A stretch of 64,000 nucleotides of DNA, taken from assembly GCF_042658845.1 (NCBI RefSeq), contig NZ_JBHSRI010000025.1, forward strand, positions 620,001-684,000. The letters are read 5' to 3'. The translations under genes and the position numbers were made by a program. The DNA is from Paenisporosarcina macmurdoensis. GTDB lineage: Bacteria; Bacillota; Bacilli; Bacillales_A; Planococcaceae. Position 1 is the first letter of the stretch. Each line of letters starts with the position of its first letter. Shown here one piece after another: positions 35,243 through 43,969 of this stretch. The notes below the pieces were generated by a model. It was not told the DNA's origin, made no database searches, and saw nothing but the letters and a program-made list of their open reading frames with translations.

Positions 35243-35275
35243 AAATCACAGTCCTTGCGACTGTGATTTTTTGAA
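35243..35275 (+). terminator. Terminator of the sigma factor gene
   Basis: AAATCACAGTC / GACTGTGATTT followed by TTTT. Confidence 0.85.
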
Positions 35276-35315
35276 TTTATAAGGTGAGCGGAGGCTCAGT
35301 CGGACTTTTTGGCAT

Positions 35316-35395
35316 TCACGTCTGAAAAAATGCTTATGACGTCTGAAAAAAGGGCATCGACGTCTGAAAAATATCGGTTCACGTCTGAAAACTAT
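35316..35395. repeat. Phased 21-nt repeat array, core type IV (ACGTCTGAAAA)
   Basis: Four cores at 35318, 35339, 35360 and 35381, exact 21-nt step. Located 45 bp after the sigma factor terminator. Fills the 313-bp gap before the phospholipase-D-like gene together with an AT-rich promoter region. Confidence 0.9.
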
Positions 35396-35553
35396 AAAAG
35401 AAGAGATAACCTATTATGACGAATCTAGTTATAATTTAAATAGATACCTCAACTTCAATAAATTTTTTCAATACACCATCTAATACGGTTTGTGCATTTA
35501 GAAACAAGGGAATACGGAGATAAAACAGGGGTATTCACAAGGGGGAAAAGCGT

Positions 35554-37008
35554 ATGGCCAACAAGCCTCGCAATAACTGGAGCAAGAAAAAACGTATTAT
35601 CATAGCTTCTTTAGGGATCTTTGCACTTATTTATATAGCTGCTATCATGTGGCATACATTTAAGCCACTACCAAAAGGCGTTTCATATGAAGGCAAATTA
35701 CATAAAACAGAAACGATAGAAATGATTACGGATTTGACGTATTCACAAGATAAAGAAGGCAAGGGAATGGTCCATGAAAACAACATTTTTGATGCCGTAT
35801 ATACCATGATTGAAGAGGCAGAGGACTTTGTTGTTGTCGACTTTTTCTTATTAGACGGTTATTACGATGAAAAAGAGGATTTCCCTAAAATTGCGGACAC
35901 TTTATCCACAAAATTAGCAGATAAGAAGAAAGAAAATCCTGACATGCCCGTAGTTTTTATTACCGATCCGCTTAATCGTGGATACGGTTCATTTGAAAAT
36001 GAATGGTTTAAAAAAATGCGAGATGCTGGAGTTGAAATTGTCTATACTGACTTGGACTCCTTGAGAGATTCCACACCAATATATTCTGGTATATACCGAA
36101 CGCTTTTTCAATGGTTTGATATCGGTGGAGAAGGTTGGATTGCAAATGCTACAGCAAGCGAAGCGCCTAAAATGACAATCGCTTCGTATATGACATTACT
36201 AAACATAAAAGCAAATCATCGAAAAGCAATAGTGACGGAAAAAGAAGCCATGGTGACCTCATCAAATCCACACGATGCGAGTGGTTTCCACGGGAATATT
36301 GCATTGAAATTAACAGGACCTGTTATAAACGATATTTTAGAGGCTGAAGAAGCCGTTTCCTTATATTCTGGTGGACCTAAACTTCCCCGAGCAGAAGTGG
36401 AAGAGGTAGAAGGGCAATACGAAGTTCAGTATGTAACAGAGAAAAAGATTTTGGATGCTTTGCTTTCTGATTTGGCTGAAACCAAAGATGGCGATAAGAT
36501 TTGGCTTGGCATGTTCTTCATCGCTAAGCGTGACATTGTAAATGCTATAATCGATGCTGCGAATCGTGGAGTTGAAGTTAATATGGTACTAGATCCAAAT
36601 GAAAATTCATTTGGTCAAGAAAAATCCGGCCTGCCGAATCGTCCAGTGGTTCAAGAGTTGGTGGAAGATTCGAACGGAAAGATTAATGTTCGTTGGTACA
36701 ATGCCGTAATCGGACAGTACCATTCGAAAGCTATTTGGATTCAGACAGATGAACACACTATTATTTCAAGTGGCTCAGGAAATTATACAGACCGAACGCT
36801 TGACGATTATAACCTTGAGGCTAATCTACGAGTCATTGCACCGAATGACAGTGAGCTGGCTGTAGAAATGGAAGAGTACTTCGAACGTCTTTGGAACAAT
36901 GAAGATGCCATGTATACTTTGGACATAGAAGAGTTCCAAGATGAATATACATGGTGGCAACGATGGATTTACACATTCCAAAAAGCCATTAAGGTAACGA
37001 CTTATTAA
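35554..37008 (+). CDS. Phospholipase D-like protein with altered HKD motifs
   Basis: Membrane-anchored (one helix about 14-34) protein of 484 residues with two PLD half-domains, resembling cardiolipin synthase. The motifs read HRKAIVTE (about 224) and HSKAIWIQ (about 396): His and Lys are kept, but the Asp at the eighth position is Glu and Gln. The catalytic His pair is intact, so phosphodiester or transphosphatidyl activity remains possible. N/S after the motifs (SSNPHD, SGSGNYTD) fit the family. RBS AAGGGGGAAAA. Single gene. Confidence 0.85.
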   Translation: MANKPRNNWSKKKRIIIASLGIFALIYIAAIMWHTFKPLPKGVSYEGKLHKTETIEMITDLTYSQDKEGKGMVHENNIFDAVYTMIEEAEDFVVVDFFLLDGYYDEKEDFPKIADTLSTKLADKKKENPDMPVVFITDPLNRGYGSFENEWFKKMRDAGVEIVYTDLDSLRDSTPIYSGIYRTLFQWFDIGGEGWIANATASEAPKMTIASYMTLLNIKANHRKAIVTEKEAMVTSSNPHDASGFHGNIALKLTGPVINDILEAEEAVSLYSGGPKLPRAEVEEVEGQYEVQYVTEKKILDALLSDLAETKDGDKIWLGMFFIAKRDIVNAIIDAANRGVEVNMVLDPNENSFGQEKSGLPNRPVVQELVEDSNGKINVRWYNAVIGQYHSKAIWIQTDEHTIISSGSGNYTDRTLDDYNLEANLRVIAPNDSELAVEMEEYFERLWNNEDAMYTLDIEEFQDEYTWWQRWIYTFQKAIKVTTY

Positions 37009-37037
37009 TATTGAGAAACCCTGCGCTAAGGGTGCAG

Positions 37038-37160
37038 GTGATTTCCGTTTCAGGCGGACGCTTTCCGCGGGCGGTCCGTGAGCCTCCTCGTCGCAAGCGC
37101 CTGCGGGGTCTCACTTGGACTCGCTTTTCCCGCTGGAGTCGCCGCCTTTCACTACAATCA
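37038..37160. repeat. Dispersed GC-rich intergenic repeat of Bacillaceae type
   Basis: The stretch with GGCGGACGCTTTCCGCGGGC, GTGAGCCTCCTCG, CTGCGGGGTCTCA and CCGCTGGAGTCGCCGCC is much more GC-rich than its surroundings and closely resembles a dispersed repeat I know from many Bacillaceae genomes. It contains several internal inverted repeats and no gene. Function unknown. Confidence 0.75.
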
Positions 37161-37247
37161 CTTGTAAATATATTTTCTTTCATCTAAAAAAGGTGAGGTT
37201 CCTTTATCTATTCAAAACCTAACAGAATGTGTCGGCTTTTCAATCTA

Positions 37248-37300
37248 AACAAGCAATTCTTCCCTCAATTTGTCGAGGAAAAGATTGCTTGTTTTTGTTG
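37248..37300 (+). terminator. Hairpin with T-run
   Basis: AACAAGCAAT / ATTGCTTGTT with inner TTCCCTC/GAGGAA pairing and TTTTGTTG after. Probably terminates the phospholipase-D-like transcript, or belongs to the end of the IS remnant. Confidence 0.65.
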
Positions 37301-37334
37301 TATAATACTTGCATTAATATCAGGTGGTGTCCCG

Positions 37335-37466
37335 TTGATTTCCAATCAAGAATCTATAAAGCTAAGTCCATTTATGCCGATTTACGATTTAGATGCGCCA
37401 AAAGATAATATGATTCGTCAAATCAATGAACTTGTCGACTTCTCTTTTAACTTAGCCCTAAATTAA
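37335..37466 (+). pseudogene. IS1182-family transposase, N-terminal remnant
   Basis: From TTG 37335 the frame reads 43 residues, including LSPFMPIYDLDAPKDNM and RQINELVDFSF, which match the very start of IS1182-type DDE transposases (normally about 450-550 residues). The frame then stops and nothing of the catalytic domain follows, so only the left end of an element survives. A longer frame from 37227 is not supported. Confidence 0.7.
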
Positions 37467-37474
37467 AGAAATCC

Positions 37475-37503
37475 ACAAAAAAGCCGCTGAGCATCAGCGG
37501 CTT
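37475..37503 (-). terminator. Terminator of the ABC-F gene
   Basis: AAGCCGCTGA / TCAGCGGCTT; on the minus strand a TTTTTTG run follows. Confidence 0.88.
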
Positions 37504-37513
37504 TTCCTTTTAC

Positions 37514-39088
37514 CTATTCTTGTGTATCGTCTACTGGCACTCCAGTTTGGAACCAATCTTCAACGTTCCAGACTTTCGTTGCTAAGCCTTCATAAAAATC
37601 AGGTTCATGGCTTACTAACACTATAGTGCCTTTATATTCAGACATGGCACGTTTTAGTTCTTCTTTTGCATGTATATCTAAATGGTTTGTCGGCTCATCA
37701 AAAAGCATCCAGTTACTTTCTTCCATCATCAATTTACAAAGACGAACTTTGGCTTGCTCACCACCACTTAAGCTTTTCATTGGGCGTGAAATATGTTCGT
37801 TTTTCAAGCCAGTACGTGCTAAAGCACCTCGAACTTGATTTTGTTCCATACTCGGATACGTTTTCCAAATCTCTTCAATAGGTGTCACATTGTCTGCCTT
37901 AACTTCTTGTTCGAAGTAAGAGGTAGTTAAGAAATCTCCACGTCTAACACTTCCGCCTAGTGCAGGAACTTTGCCTAGCATCGTTTTTAGTAAAGTAGAT
38001 TTACCAACACCGTTCATACCGACAAGGGCAATCTTTTCTCCGCGCTCAATCGTAAACGATAAAGGAGGTAACAACGCTTTGTCATAACCAATGACTAAAT
38101 TTTCTGCTTCAACTACATAGCGACTTGGACTACGAGACTCTTTAAAACCAAATTGAGGCTTAGCTGCAGTTTCAGGTTTATCAATGCGCTCTATACGGTC
38201 GAGTTGCTTCTGACGAGACTTGGCACGACCTGTTGTAGAGTAACGCGCTTTGTTTTTAGCGATAAAGTCTTCCTGCTTCTTAATGAAATCTTGTTGCTTC
38301 TCATAAGCATCGACATGCTGACGTTTGTTCATTTCAGCAAGTTCGAGGAATTTTTCATAAGTAGCTGTAAATCGAGATAACTTTGAAAACTCCAATTGGA
38401 AAATAACATCAACGATCCCACTCATGAATTCTGTATCATGTGAAATAAGTAAGAATGCGTGTGGATAATTTTTCAAATAATTCGTTAACCACCCAATATG
38501 CTCTTCATCTAAATAGTTGGTAGGCTCATCTAGTAGCAATACTTTTGGTTTTTCGAGAAGCAATTTAGCTAGTAATACTTTCGTACGTTGACCACCTGAA
38601 AGAGCAGATACTTCTCGCTCTAATCCAACAGCATCTAAGCCAAGACCACGGGCTACTTCTTCGATTTTCATATCAAGTGTATAAAAATCACCAGCATCTA
38701 AAGCGTCTTGAATATCAGCCATTTGCTCGAGTAATTCTTCTAATTCTTCTGGTGATGCGTCACCCATTTTGCTCGTGATTTCATTCATTTCTGCTTCTTT
38801 TTTATAAAGCGGTAAGAATGCATCGCTTAAAGTATCACGCATTGAACGACCTTGTTCTAAACGAGTATGTTGATCCAAATATCCGTAATGAGTCCCTGGA
38901 AGCCATTCGACTTTGCCTGAATCATAAATGATTTCTCCAGTAATAATGCTCATTAAGGTAGATTTCCCAACGCCGTTTGCCCCAACTAGTCCAACGTGTT
39001 CACCTTCGATTAAGCGAAATGATACGTCTTTAAATAGTGTACGGTCACCAAATGTGTGACCTAAATTATCAACTGTTAATAATGCCAT
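37514..39088 (-). CDS. ABC-F family ATPase (YfmM-like)
   Basis: Soluble twin-cassette ATPase of 524 residues. Walker A GANGVGKST (about 37) and GMNGVGKST (about 353), signatures LSGGQ at about 160 and LSGGE at about 440, Walker B LLLDEPTNYLD and LFDEPTNHLD; the charged linker (about 240-300) has the ABC-F shape. Proteins of this class act on ribosomes; this one resembles YfmM of Bacillus rather than a known resistance protein. RBS TGGAGGAAT. The small SE1832-like gene precedes it by 36 bp. Confidence 0.92.
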   Translation of the reverse strand: MALLTVDNLGHTFGDRTLFKDVSFRLIEGEHVGLVGANGVGKSTLMSIITGEIIYDSGKVEWLPGTHYGYLDQHTRLEQGRSMRDTLSDAFLPLYKKEAEMNEITSKMGDASPEELEELLEQMADIQDALDAGDFYTLDMKIEEVARGLGLDAVGLEREVSALSGGQRTKVLLAKLLLEKPKVLLLDEPTNYLDEEHIGWLTNYLKNYPHAFLLISHDTEFMSGIVDVIFQLEFSKLSRFTATYEKFLELAEMNKRQHVDAYEKQQDFIKKQEDFIAKNKARYSTTGRAKSRQKQLDRIERIDKPETAAKPQFGFKESRSPSRYVVEAENLVIGYDKALLPPLSFTIERGEKIALVGMNGVGKSTLLKTMLGKVPALGGSVRRGDFLTTSYFEQEVKADNVTPIEEIWKTYPSMEQNQVRGALARTGLKNEHISRPMKSLSGGEQAKVRLCKLMMEESNWMLFDEPTNHLDIHAKEELKRAMSEYKGTIVLVSHEPDFYEGLATKVWNVEDWFQTGVPVDDTQE

Positions 39089-39124
39089 GATTCCATTCCT
39101 CCATAAAGAAAACTCGCAGGCCTG

Positions 39125-39307
39125 TTACAGCGCCGCGAGCTTTTTGTTTAGTTCTGCGAGTTGTACTTCCATATTTCCTAAACGTTGCTCGGCTTGTTCA
39201 ATCATACCGGGGTGACCAGTGGATTCTAACTTTTCCATGTCGCCTTGCAAACGTGTATAATCCATTTTTAATTCAGCAATTTGAGCTTGAATTTCTTGTG
39301 AAGTCAT
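39125..39307 (-). CDS. Small coiled-coil protein, SE1832-like
   Basis: 60-residue soluble protein, almost entirely heptad-like (IQAQIAELKMDYTRLQGDMEKLE and VQLAELNKKLAAL). It resembles the SE1832 family of short Firmicute proteins as I recall it. RBS AAAGAGGAG. It is immediately upstream of, and probably co-transcribed with, the ABC-F gene. Function unknown. Confidence 0.7.
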   Translation of the reverse strand: MTSQEIQAQIAELKMDYTRLQGDMEKLESTGHPGMIEQAEQRLGNMEVQLAELNKKLAAL

Positions 39308-39353
39308 ATAAGAGAAACTCCTCTTTTAACTACTATTGTACCACAAGATTGGA

Positions 39354-40376
39354 TTATTTGGTGATTTCACGTGCTTCTTCTTGAATGATTTTTTCTAAAA
39401 AACGTTGCATATTCGAATTATTCAAAGACAATTTTAACGACAATTGCTTTTTAATTGCTCGTACACTGCGGTTTGGATGAAGAATAGTCTCCATTACGGC
39501 GTTTTGCAAATGGGATTGTTTCAACTTGCGGCCAAGGCCCAAATAGATAAAGCCATTCGCTTCTTTAGGAAAAGCATGTTGTGCTTCTTTTTCATCTTCC
39601 GCAACGACAATACAAGGCTTGCCAATTACTGCTACGAAATAAGGAGTATAGCTTGCATCGCAAATGACTAAATCAGATTCACTTATAAGTTGTATCGGGT
39701 CATCACAATCAACAATCCGAGTTTGCTTGCGTCCTAAAGCCATTAGTTTCAAGTCATCACGACTATGCGGATAACTTGAATGTAGAGCCACTGTAATCGC
39801 AAGAGGGATTTGTAGATGTAATAAATGACGCAATGTACGATAAGACAAATTATCTGCATCATCATCTGCAAATGTCACCACGACATGAGGGAGAGGAAGT
39901 GCTGGGGCTGTTTTTAAACCAGAATTTGCATAAGGCTCTAATTCGTCTGGAACGACAAATGCAGAGGGGCCGACAACATAATGAGAAGGTACTGGCTCAC
40001 GATCTTCATGGTAAAGCGAGTGAACTACACGTGTAGCGGCTTTACCACCCTCACCAAAATCGTCAAAGTGTAGGGTAACTGGAACCAGTGACGATAGTAA
40101 TTTCCCTTCATCAATATCAGTATCACAACCATCCGAAATGACCACATCAGGTTCATATTCTTGCAAGAGCTTCTTCAAATCAGCTTTTCGTGCATATGAG
40201 AGAGGGGCAAACCCCTGTTGATCCAGCTTTTGAAGAACTACTGTTTGTTTTTCAGGAGCTGCAAATAGAATGCGATGAGATGCTAGTAACTTAGCAATTT
40301 GTATACATCTCGTGACAGGATAGCCCGCACGTCCAATCGTAAATAAAATGGTTTTTTGCTGAATTTGGTTGCTCAT
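39354..40376 (-). CDS. Glycosyltransferase-like protein (GT-B fold, PseG/MurG-like)
   Basis: Protein of 340 residues with a GT-B-like layout: ILFTIGRAGYPVTRCIQIAKLL (N-terminal glycine loop) and a C-terminal region with SESDLVICDASYTPYFVAVIGKPCIVV, where UDP-sugar enzymes bind nucleotide. The exact reaction is not clear and no sugar pathway is adjacent. ATG 40376 is chosen since AAAGGTGGGA lies 5 nt upstream; ATG 40394 overlaps that RBS. Confidence 0.65.
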   Translation of the reverse strand: MSNQIQQKTILFTIGRAGYPVTRCIQIAKLLASHRILFAAPEKQTVVLQKLDQQGFAPLSYARKADLKKLLQEYEPDVVISDGCDTDIDEGKLLSSLVPVTLHFDDFGEGGKAATRVVHSLYHEDREPVPSHYVVGPSAFVVPDELEPYANSGLKTAPALPLPHVVVTFADDDADNLSYRTLRHLLHLQIPLAITVALHSSYPHSRDDLKLMALGRKQTRIVDCDDPIQLISESDLVICDASYTPYFVAVIGKPCIVVAEDEKEAQHAFPKEANGFIYLGLGRKLKQSHLQNAVMETILHPNRSVRAIKKQLSLKLSLNNSNMQRFLEKIIQEEAREITK

Positions 40377-40503
40377 TTCATTCCCACCTTTCATCTTCTA
40401 TTTAACGTATGGGAAGTAAGCCCTCTGTATGAGTAATTGTTCAGAATTTGACCATTCATATGGTAAACTTAAACAACTAGGATTTGAGAAGGGAGTGATG
40501 ATC

Positions 40504-41163
40504 GTGGAGAACAGAACAGCGTTAGTGGCAGGTGCAACAGGACTTACAGGTTCACATCTCGTCAAGTTTCTTTGTGAAAACGAAGCTTACGAAAAAGTAA
40601 CGATCATTGTCCGCCAAGCAATTTCGTATAGCAATCCTAAATTAACAATAAAAATTAAGAATCTAGATCAAGTAACGACCAATGATTTTGAAGGGGTAGA
40701 TGATTTCTTTTGTTGTTTAGGGTCTACCATGAAAAAAGCTGGATCTAAAGATGCCTTTGAGCAAGTCGATTTAATAGCGCCTGTTCAAATGGGGAAACAT
40801 GCACAAGCTCAAGGCGCACAACATATGCTTGTCATTTCAGCGATGGGTGCAAATCCAAAATCATCAGTCTATTACAATCGAATAAAAGGAAAGATGGAGG
40901 AACAAATTTCCGATTTGAAACTTCCACATGTATCCATATTTAGGCCGTCTTTATTGACAGGGGAGCGACAAGAATTTCGTTTAGGGGAACGCTTTGGGGC
41001 AATGGCTATGAAGGTGTTAAAATCCTACTTCATAGGACCGTTGAAGAAATACCGGGCTATAGAAGCTAAGCAAGTGGCTTTTGCCATGATGCAAAAAGCA
41101 GTAGAAACACCTTCTAGAACAGTAGCGATTTATGAATCAGAGACGATTGAAGAAGTGAAATAA
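40504..41163 (+). CDS. NAD(P)-binding SDR-type protein
   Basis: Atypical short-chain dehydrogenase of 219 residues: TALVAGATGLTGSHL (dinucleotide loop), DDFFCCLGSTMKKAG, MLVISAMGAN, and YYNRIKGKMEEQ as YxxxK catalytic pair; HVSIFRPSLLTGER is typical of the YwnB/Htatip2-like group. Substrate unknown. GTG 40504 has GGGAG 8 nt upstream; ATG 40498 is 2 nt from the same site. The antiporter gene follows after 27 bp. Confidence 0.83.
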   Translation: MENRTALVAGATGLTGSHLVKFLCENEAYEKVTIIVRQAISYSNPKLTIKIKNLDQVTTNDFEGVDDFFCCLGSTMKKAGSKDAFEQVDLIAPVQMGKHAQAQGAQHMLVISAMGANPKSSVYYNRIKGKMEEQISDLKLPHVSIFRPSLLTGERQEFRLGERFGAMAMKVLKSYFIGPLKKYRAIEAKQVAFAMMQKAVETPSRTVAIYESETIEEVK

Positions 41164-41190
41164 GTAGCAAAATAGTATTGAGGTGATTCC

Positions 41191-43038
41191 ATGTTCGATT
41201 CGCTCTTATTTGATTTAATGTTCGTCATTTTTTTAGGAATTGCTTCACAGTGGTTAGCTTGGCGTTTTAGGATGCCAGCGATTGTACTTATGTCCATTGC
41301 GGGTTTGTTAGTGGGTCCGATTCTTGGATTTATTAATCCGCAAGATAGCTTTGGCGATTTATTCGGTCCAATTATTTCTCTAGCAGTAGCCATCATCCTT
41401 TTTGAAGGAAGTTTAAACTTAGATTTCAGAGAAATCCGTGGATTTAACAAACCTCTTTTTAGAATCGTGACCTTGGGTGCTTTTATCGCATGGATTGCGG
41501 GGTCCCTAGCCGCGCATTATTTAGCTGGACTGTCATGGGCCGTCGCCTTTGTCATTGGTGGATTGTTCATTGTGACAGGACCAACAGTGATTCTTCCTTT
41601 ACTTCGACAAGCAAAACTTAAGCCGAAACCAGCCGCTATTTTAAAATGGGAAGGAATTGTCGTCGATCCATTTGGCGCTCTTTTAGCTGTTTTTGCTTTT
41701 GAATGTATTCAATTTATTAATGATGAAGTGACGCTAAAAGCATTGCTTATTTTCTTTGCTGCATCTTTATTTGCCGCATTGTTAGGATTTGCAGCTGGTC
41801 GAGTTCTTGGCTGGATGTTTGAAAGTGGGAATGTACCTGAATTTTTAAAATCTCCAATGGTCTTCGCAGTTGTCTTATTGACGTTTGTGTTGTCCGATGA
41901 AATCATGCATGAAACGGGTTTGCTTGCTGTTACTGCAATGGGAATGACCATGGCGAATATGCATATTGCTTCGATAAAAGACATGAGGCATTTTAAAGAA
42001 AATATTTCAGTGTTATTGATTTCAAGTATTTTTGTCATGCTGACAGCTTCATTAAATCTTCAAACGCTAACGAGAATTCTTGATTGGAGAATTATCATAT
42101 TTGTAGCTGCCATGCTGTTTATCGTGCGTCCTTTATCCATATGGTTATCGACAATCGGTACAGATTTGACGAATAAGGAAAAGACATTGATTGGTTGGAT
42201 TGCTCCTAGAGGGATAGTGGCGCTAACGGTATCAGGTTATTTTGCCAACGTCATGTTAGAAAAGGGTTATGAAGATGCAGATATTTTAATCGCTTTAACA
42301 TTTGCCCTCGCCTTTTCGACAGTGGTAGCACATGGATTTTCAATTAGTTGGGTAGCGAAAAAATTGAATTTAGTGGCCTCTGAAAGCCCAGGCGTATTAA
42401 TAGTCGGTGGCAATCGATTTACTACAGAATTAGCGAAATCGCTTCATGATTTACAACATCAAGTTCTGATTATGGACAATTCTTTTGAACACTTAAGTGA
42501 AGCGCGGAAATTAGGATTGAATTCCCAGGTGGGAGAAATTCTTTCTGAACAAACGGAGTACAAAGTTGATTTGACGCCTTATCCATTGATGATTGCTGCA
42601 ACTGAAGTAGATTCCTACAACGCACTTGTATGCTCGAACTTCGTACCCGAATTGGGACGTAAATCATTATTTCAGACAGCACTACATCAAGGAGATGCTA
42701 ACGATTTCCACCAATCACTTGGTGGACGCATATTGTTTAATCAAAAAGAGACCATTTATCAGTTGAATGAGCGGGTTGTAAAAGGTCAAATTATTCGTAA
42801 AACTTTAATTACCAATCAATACTCGTATACCCAATACTTACGAGATCGTGAAGAAGACACGTTGCTTTTATATGTGATGAAGGAAAATGGTAAGCTTGAA
42901 TTTTACACAGCCAATCATGAAGTTCTCGCAGGCTCTGGAGATACAGTCGTTAGTTTGACCCCACCAACAAAGGAAAAAGCGAAAGTTCAAGAGCGGATTG
43001 AAGCAGACCGCGCAAAACAATCTCAGCCTAAAGAATGA
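41191..43038 (+). CDS. Cation:proton antiporter (CPA1, NhaP-type) with TrkA-N-like tail
   Basis: Membrane protein of 615 residues: about 12-13 helices to about 385, then a soluble region about 395-600 with VLIVGGNRF, a degenerate TrkA-N Rossmann fold, and a TrkA-C-like end. FIVTGPTVILPLLRQ and WEGIVVDPFGALLAV are antiporter core motifs; ion-binding Asp is in VVDP. Probably exchanges Na+ or K+ for protons. RBS GAGGTGATT. Likely co-transcribed with the SDR gene. Confidence 0.9.
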   Translation: MFDSLLFDLMFVIFLGIASQWLAWRFRMPAIVLMSIAGLLVGPILGFINPQDSFGDLFGPIISLAVAIILFEGSLNLDFREIRGFNKPLFRIVTLGAFIAWIAGSLAAHYLAGLSWAVAFVIGGLFIVTGPTVILPLLRQAKLKPKPAAILKWEGIVVDPFGALLAVFAFECIQFINDEVTLKALLIFFAASLFAALLGFAAGRVLGWMFESGNVPEFLKSPMVFAVVLLTFVLSDEIMHETGLLAVTAMGMTMANMHIASIKDMRHFKENISVLLISSIFVMLTASLNLQTLTRILDWRIIIFVAAMLFIVRPLSIWLSTIGTDLTNKEKTLIGWIAPRGIVALTVSGYFANVMLEKGYEDADILIALTFALAFSTVVAHGFSISWVAKKLNLVASESPGVLIVGGNRFTTELAKSLHDLQHQVLIMDNSFEHLSEARKLGLNSQVGEILSEQTEYKVDLTPYPLMIAATEVDSYNALVCSNFVPELGRKSLFQTALHQGDANDFHQSLGGRILFNQKETIYQLNERVVKGQIIRKTLITNQYSYTQYLRDREEDTLLLYVMKENGKLEFYTANHEVLAGSGDTVVSLTPPTKEKAKVQERIEADRAKQSQPKE

Positions 43039-43072
43039 ACTTAAGTCTTTCAGAGCATGTGTGCTTAGGGCG

Positions 43073-43105
43073 ATCCTCTTCTTTTTGATACAATAAGAAG
43101 AGGAT
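43073..43105 (+). promoter_or_regulatory. Intergenic hairpin between antiporter and FMN reductase
   Basis: ATCCTCTTCTT / AAGAAGAGGAT stem without a trailing T-run on the plus strand. It lies 20 nt before the ATG of the next gene and could stabilise or attenuate the leader. Confidence 0.45.
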
Positions 43106-43124
43106 AGCGTTTAGGAGGATGACG

Positions 43125-43688
43125 ATGAAAATTTTACTTATAGATGGGACAATTATTGGCTCTAAAACAGGGGCGATTCTCGACCAAGTGAAAGTATATA
43201 TTGAACAACTAAATAGCGAGTTAGATTTGGAAATCATGAAACTAGCTGATTTTCAACATCAGTTTGTGGATGGTCGACCACTTGGCGAATACAACGATGA
43301 TATGCGCCTCCTTGTCCGTAAGTTTGAAGAAGCGGATGGTTACGTGTTAGCAACACCCATTTTCCAAGGGTCCATTCCAGGTGTCTTGAAAAACGCTTTT
43401 GATTTATTGCACCCTCGTACCATGCGCTACAAACCAGTTTCCATTGTCGCAAATGGTGGGACGTTTCAACATCACTTAGTTATTGAAAACCAATTGAAGC
43501 CAATCCTAAATTACTTCCGTTGCCTCGTAACACCGAACTATGTGTATACGACAAGCAGTCATTTTGGAGAAGGCAACGTTATCATTGATGAAGATGTGCA
43601 TGATCGCCTACGTGAACTAGCACGAGTATTTGTGCAGTACGCAGAAATGAGCACACATCTATCAAAAGTAACAATCGATAAACATTAA
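43125..43688 (+). CDS. NADPH-dependent FMN reductase family protein
   Basis: Flavodoxin-like oxidoreductase of 187 residues. KILLIDGTIIGSKTGAIL binds the FMN phosphate, ATPIFQGSIPGVLKNAFDLL is the family flavin loop and SIVANGGTFQHH follows. Probably reduces FMN or quinones. ATG 43125 has AGGAGG 6 nt upstream; ATG 43119 abuts the RBS. Ends in a strong terminator. Confidence 0.9.
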   Translation: MKILLIDGTIIGSKTGAILDQVKVYIEQLNSELDLEIMKLADFQHQFVDGRPLGEYNDDMRLLVRKFEEADGYVLATPIFQGSIPGVLKNAFDLLHPRTMRYKPVSIVANGGTFQHHLVIENQLKPILNYFRCLVTPNYVYTTSSHFGEGNVIIDEDVHDRLRELARVFVQYAEMSTHLSKVTIDKH

Positions 43689-43700
43689 AATCTTAATGGA

Positions 43701-43734
43701 CCACTTCGCGAAGAGCTTGCGAAGTGGTTTTTTG
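43701..43734 (+). terminator. Terminator of the FMN reductase gene
   Basis: CCACTTCGC / GCGAAGTGG followed by TTTTTTG. Confidence 0.9.
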
Positions 43735-43760
43735 TTGGGAATTAGTTGATTTTAGAGTGA

Positions 43761-43880
43761 TTCGCTCATAGAATCGTGCTAACCGCTGATAGTCGACAAG
43801 CAAGCGCTTATAGAATCCCGTTAACCGCCGATAGTCGACAAAGAACCGCCGATAGACAACAAAAATCCGCTGATAAGACA
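43761..43880. repeat. Phased 21-nt repeat array, core type V (CGCTGATAG)
   Basis: Six cores CGC(T/C)(G/C/T)ATAG at 43763, 43784, 43805, 43826, 43847 and 43868, exact 21-nt step. On the minus strand this reads CTATCGGCGGTT. Located after the FMN reductase terminator and before the topB promoter. Confidence 0.9.
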
Positions 43881-43911
43881 TCACCCAACAACAGCAATGC
43901 CATCGATTCAT

Positions 43912-43940
43912 TTTAGAATCGATTCACTTTCCGTTATAAT
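43912..43940 (+). promoter_or_regulatory. Sigma-A promoter of topB
   Basis: TTTAGA and TATAAT with 17 bp between, 30 bp before the TTG start. Confidence 0.6.
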
Positions 43941-43969
43941 GGAACTTACAGAAGAGAGGGGCGGCCAAT

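Noticed and set aside
37227..37466. Full 79-residue protein starting at ATG 37227
   Set aside because: The first 36 codons lie across a terminator-like hairpin and lack an RBS; only the part from 37335 resembles a protein family.
43693..43911. 72-residue minus-strand open frame with FYKRLLVDYQR-type repeats
   Set aside because: Repeat artefact over the type V array and the neighbouring terminator.
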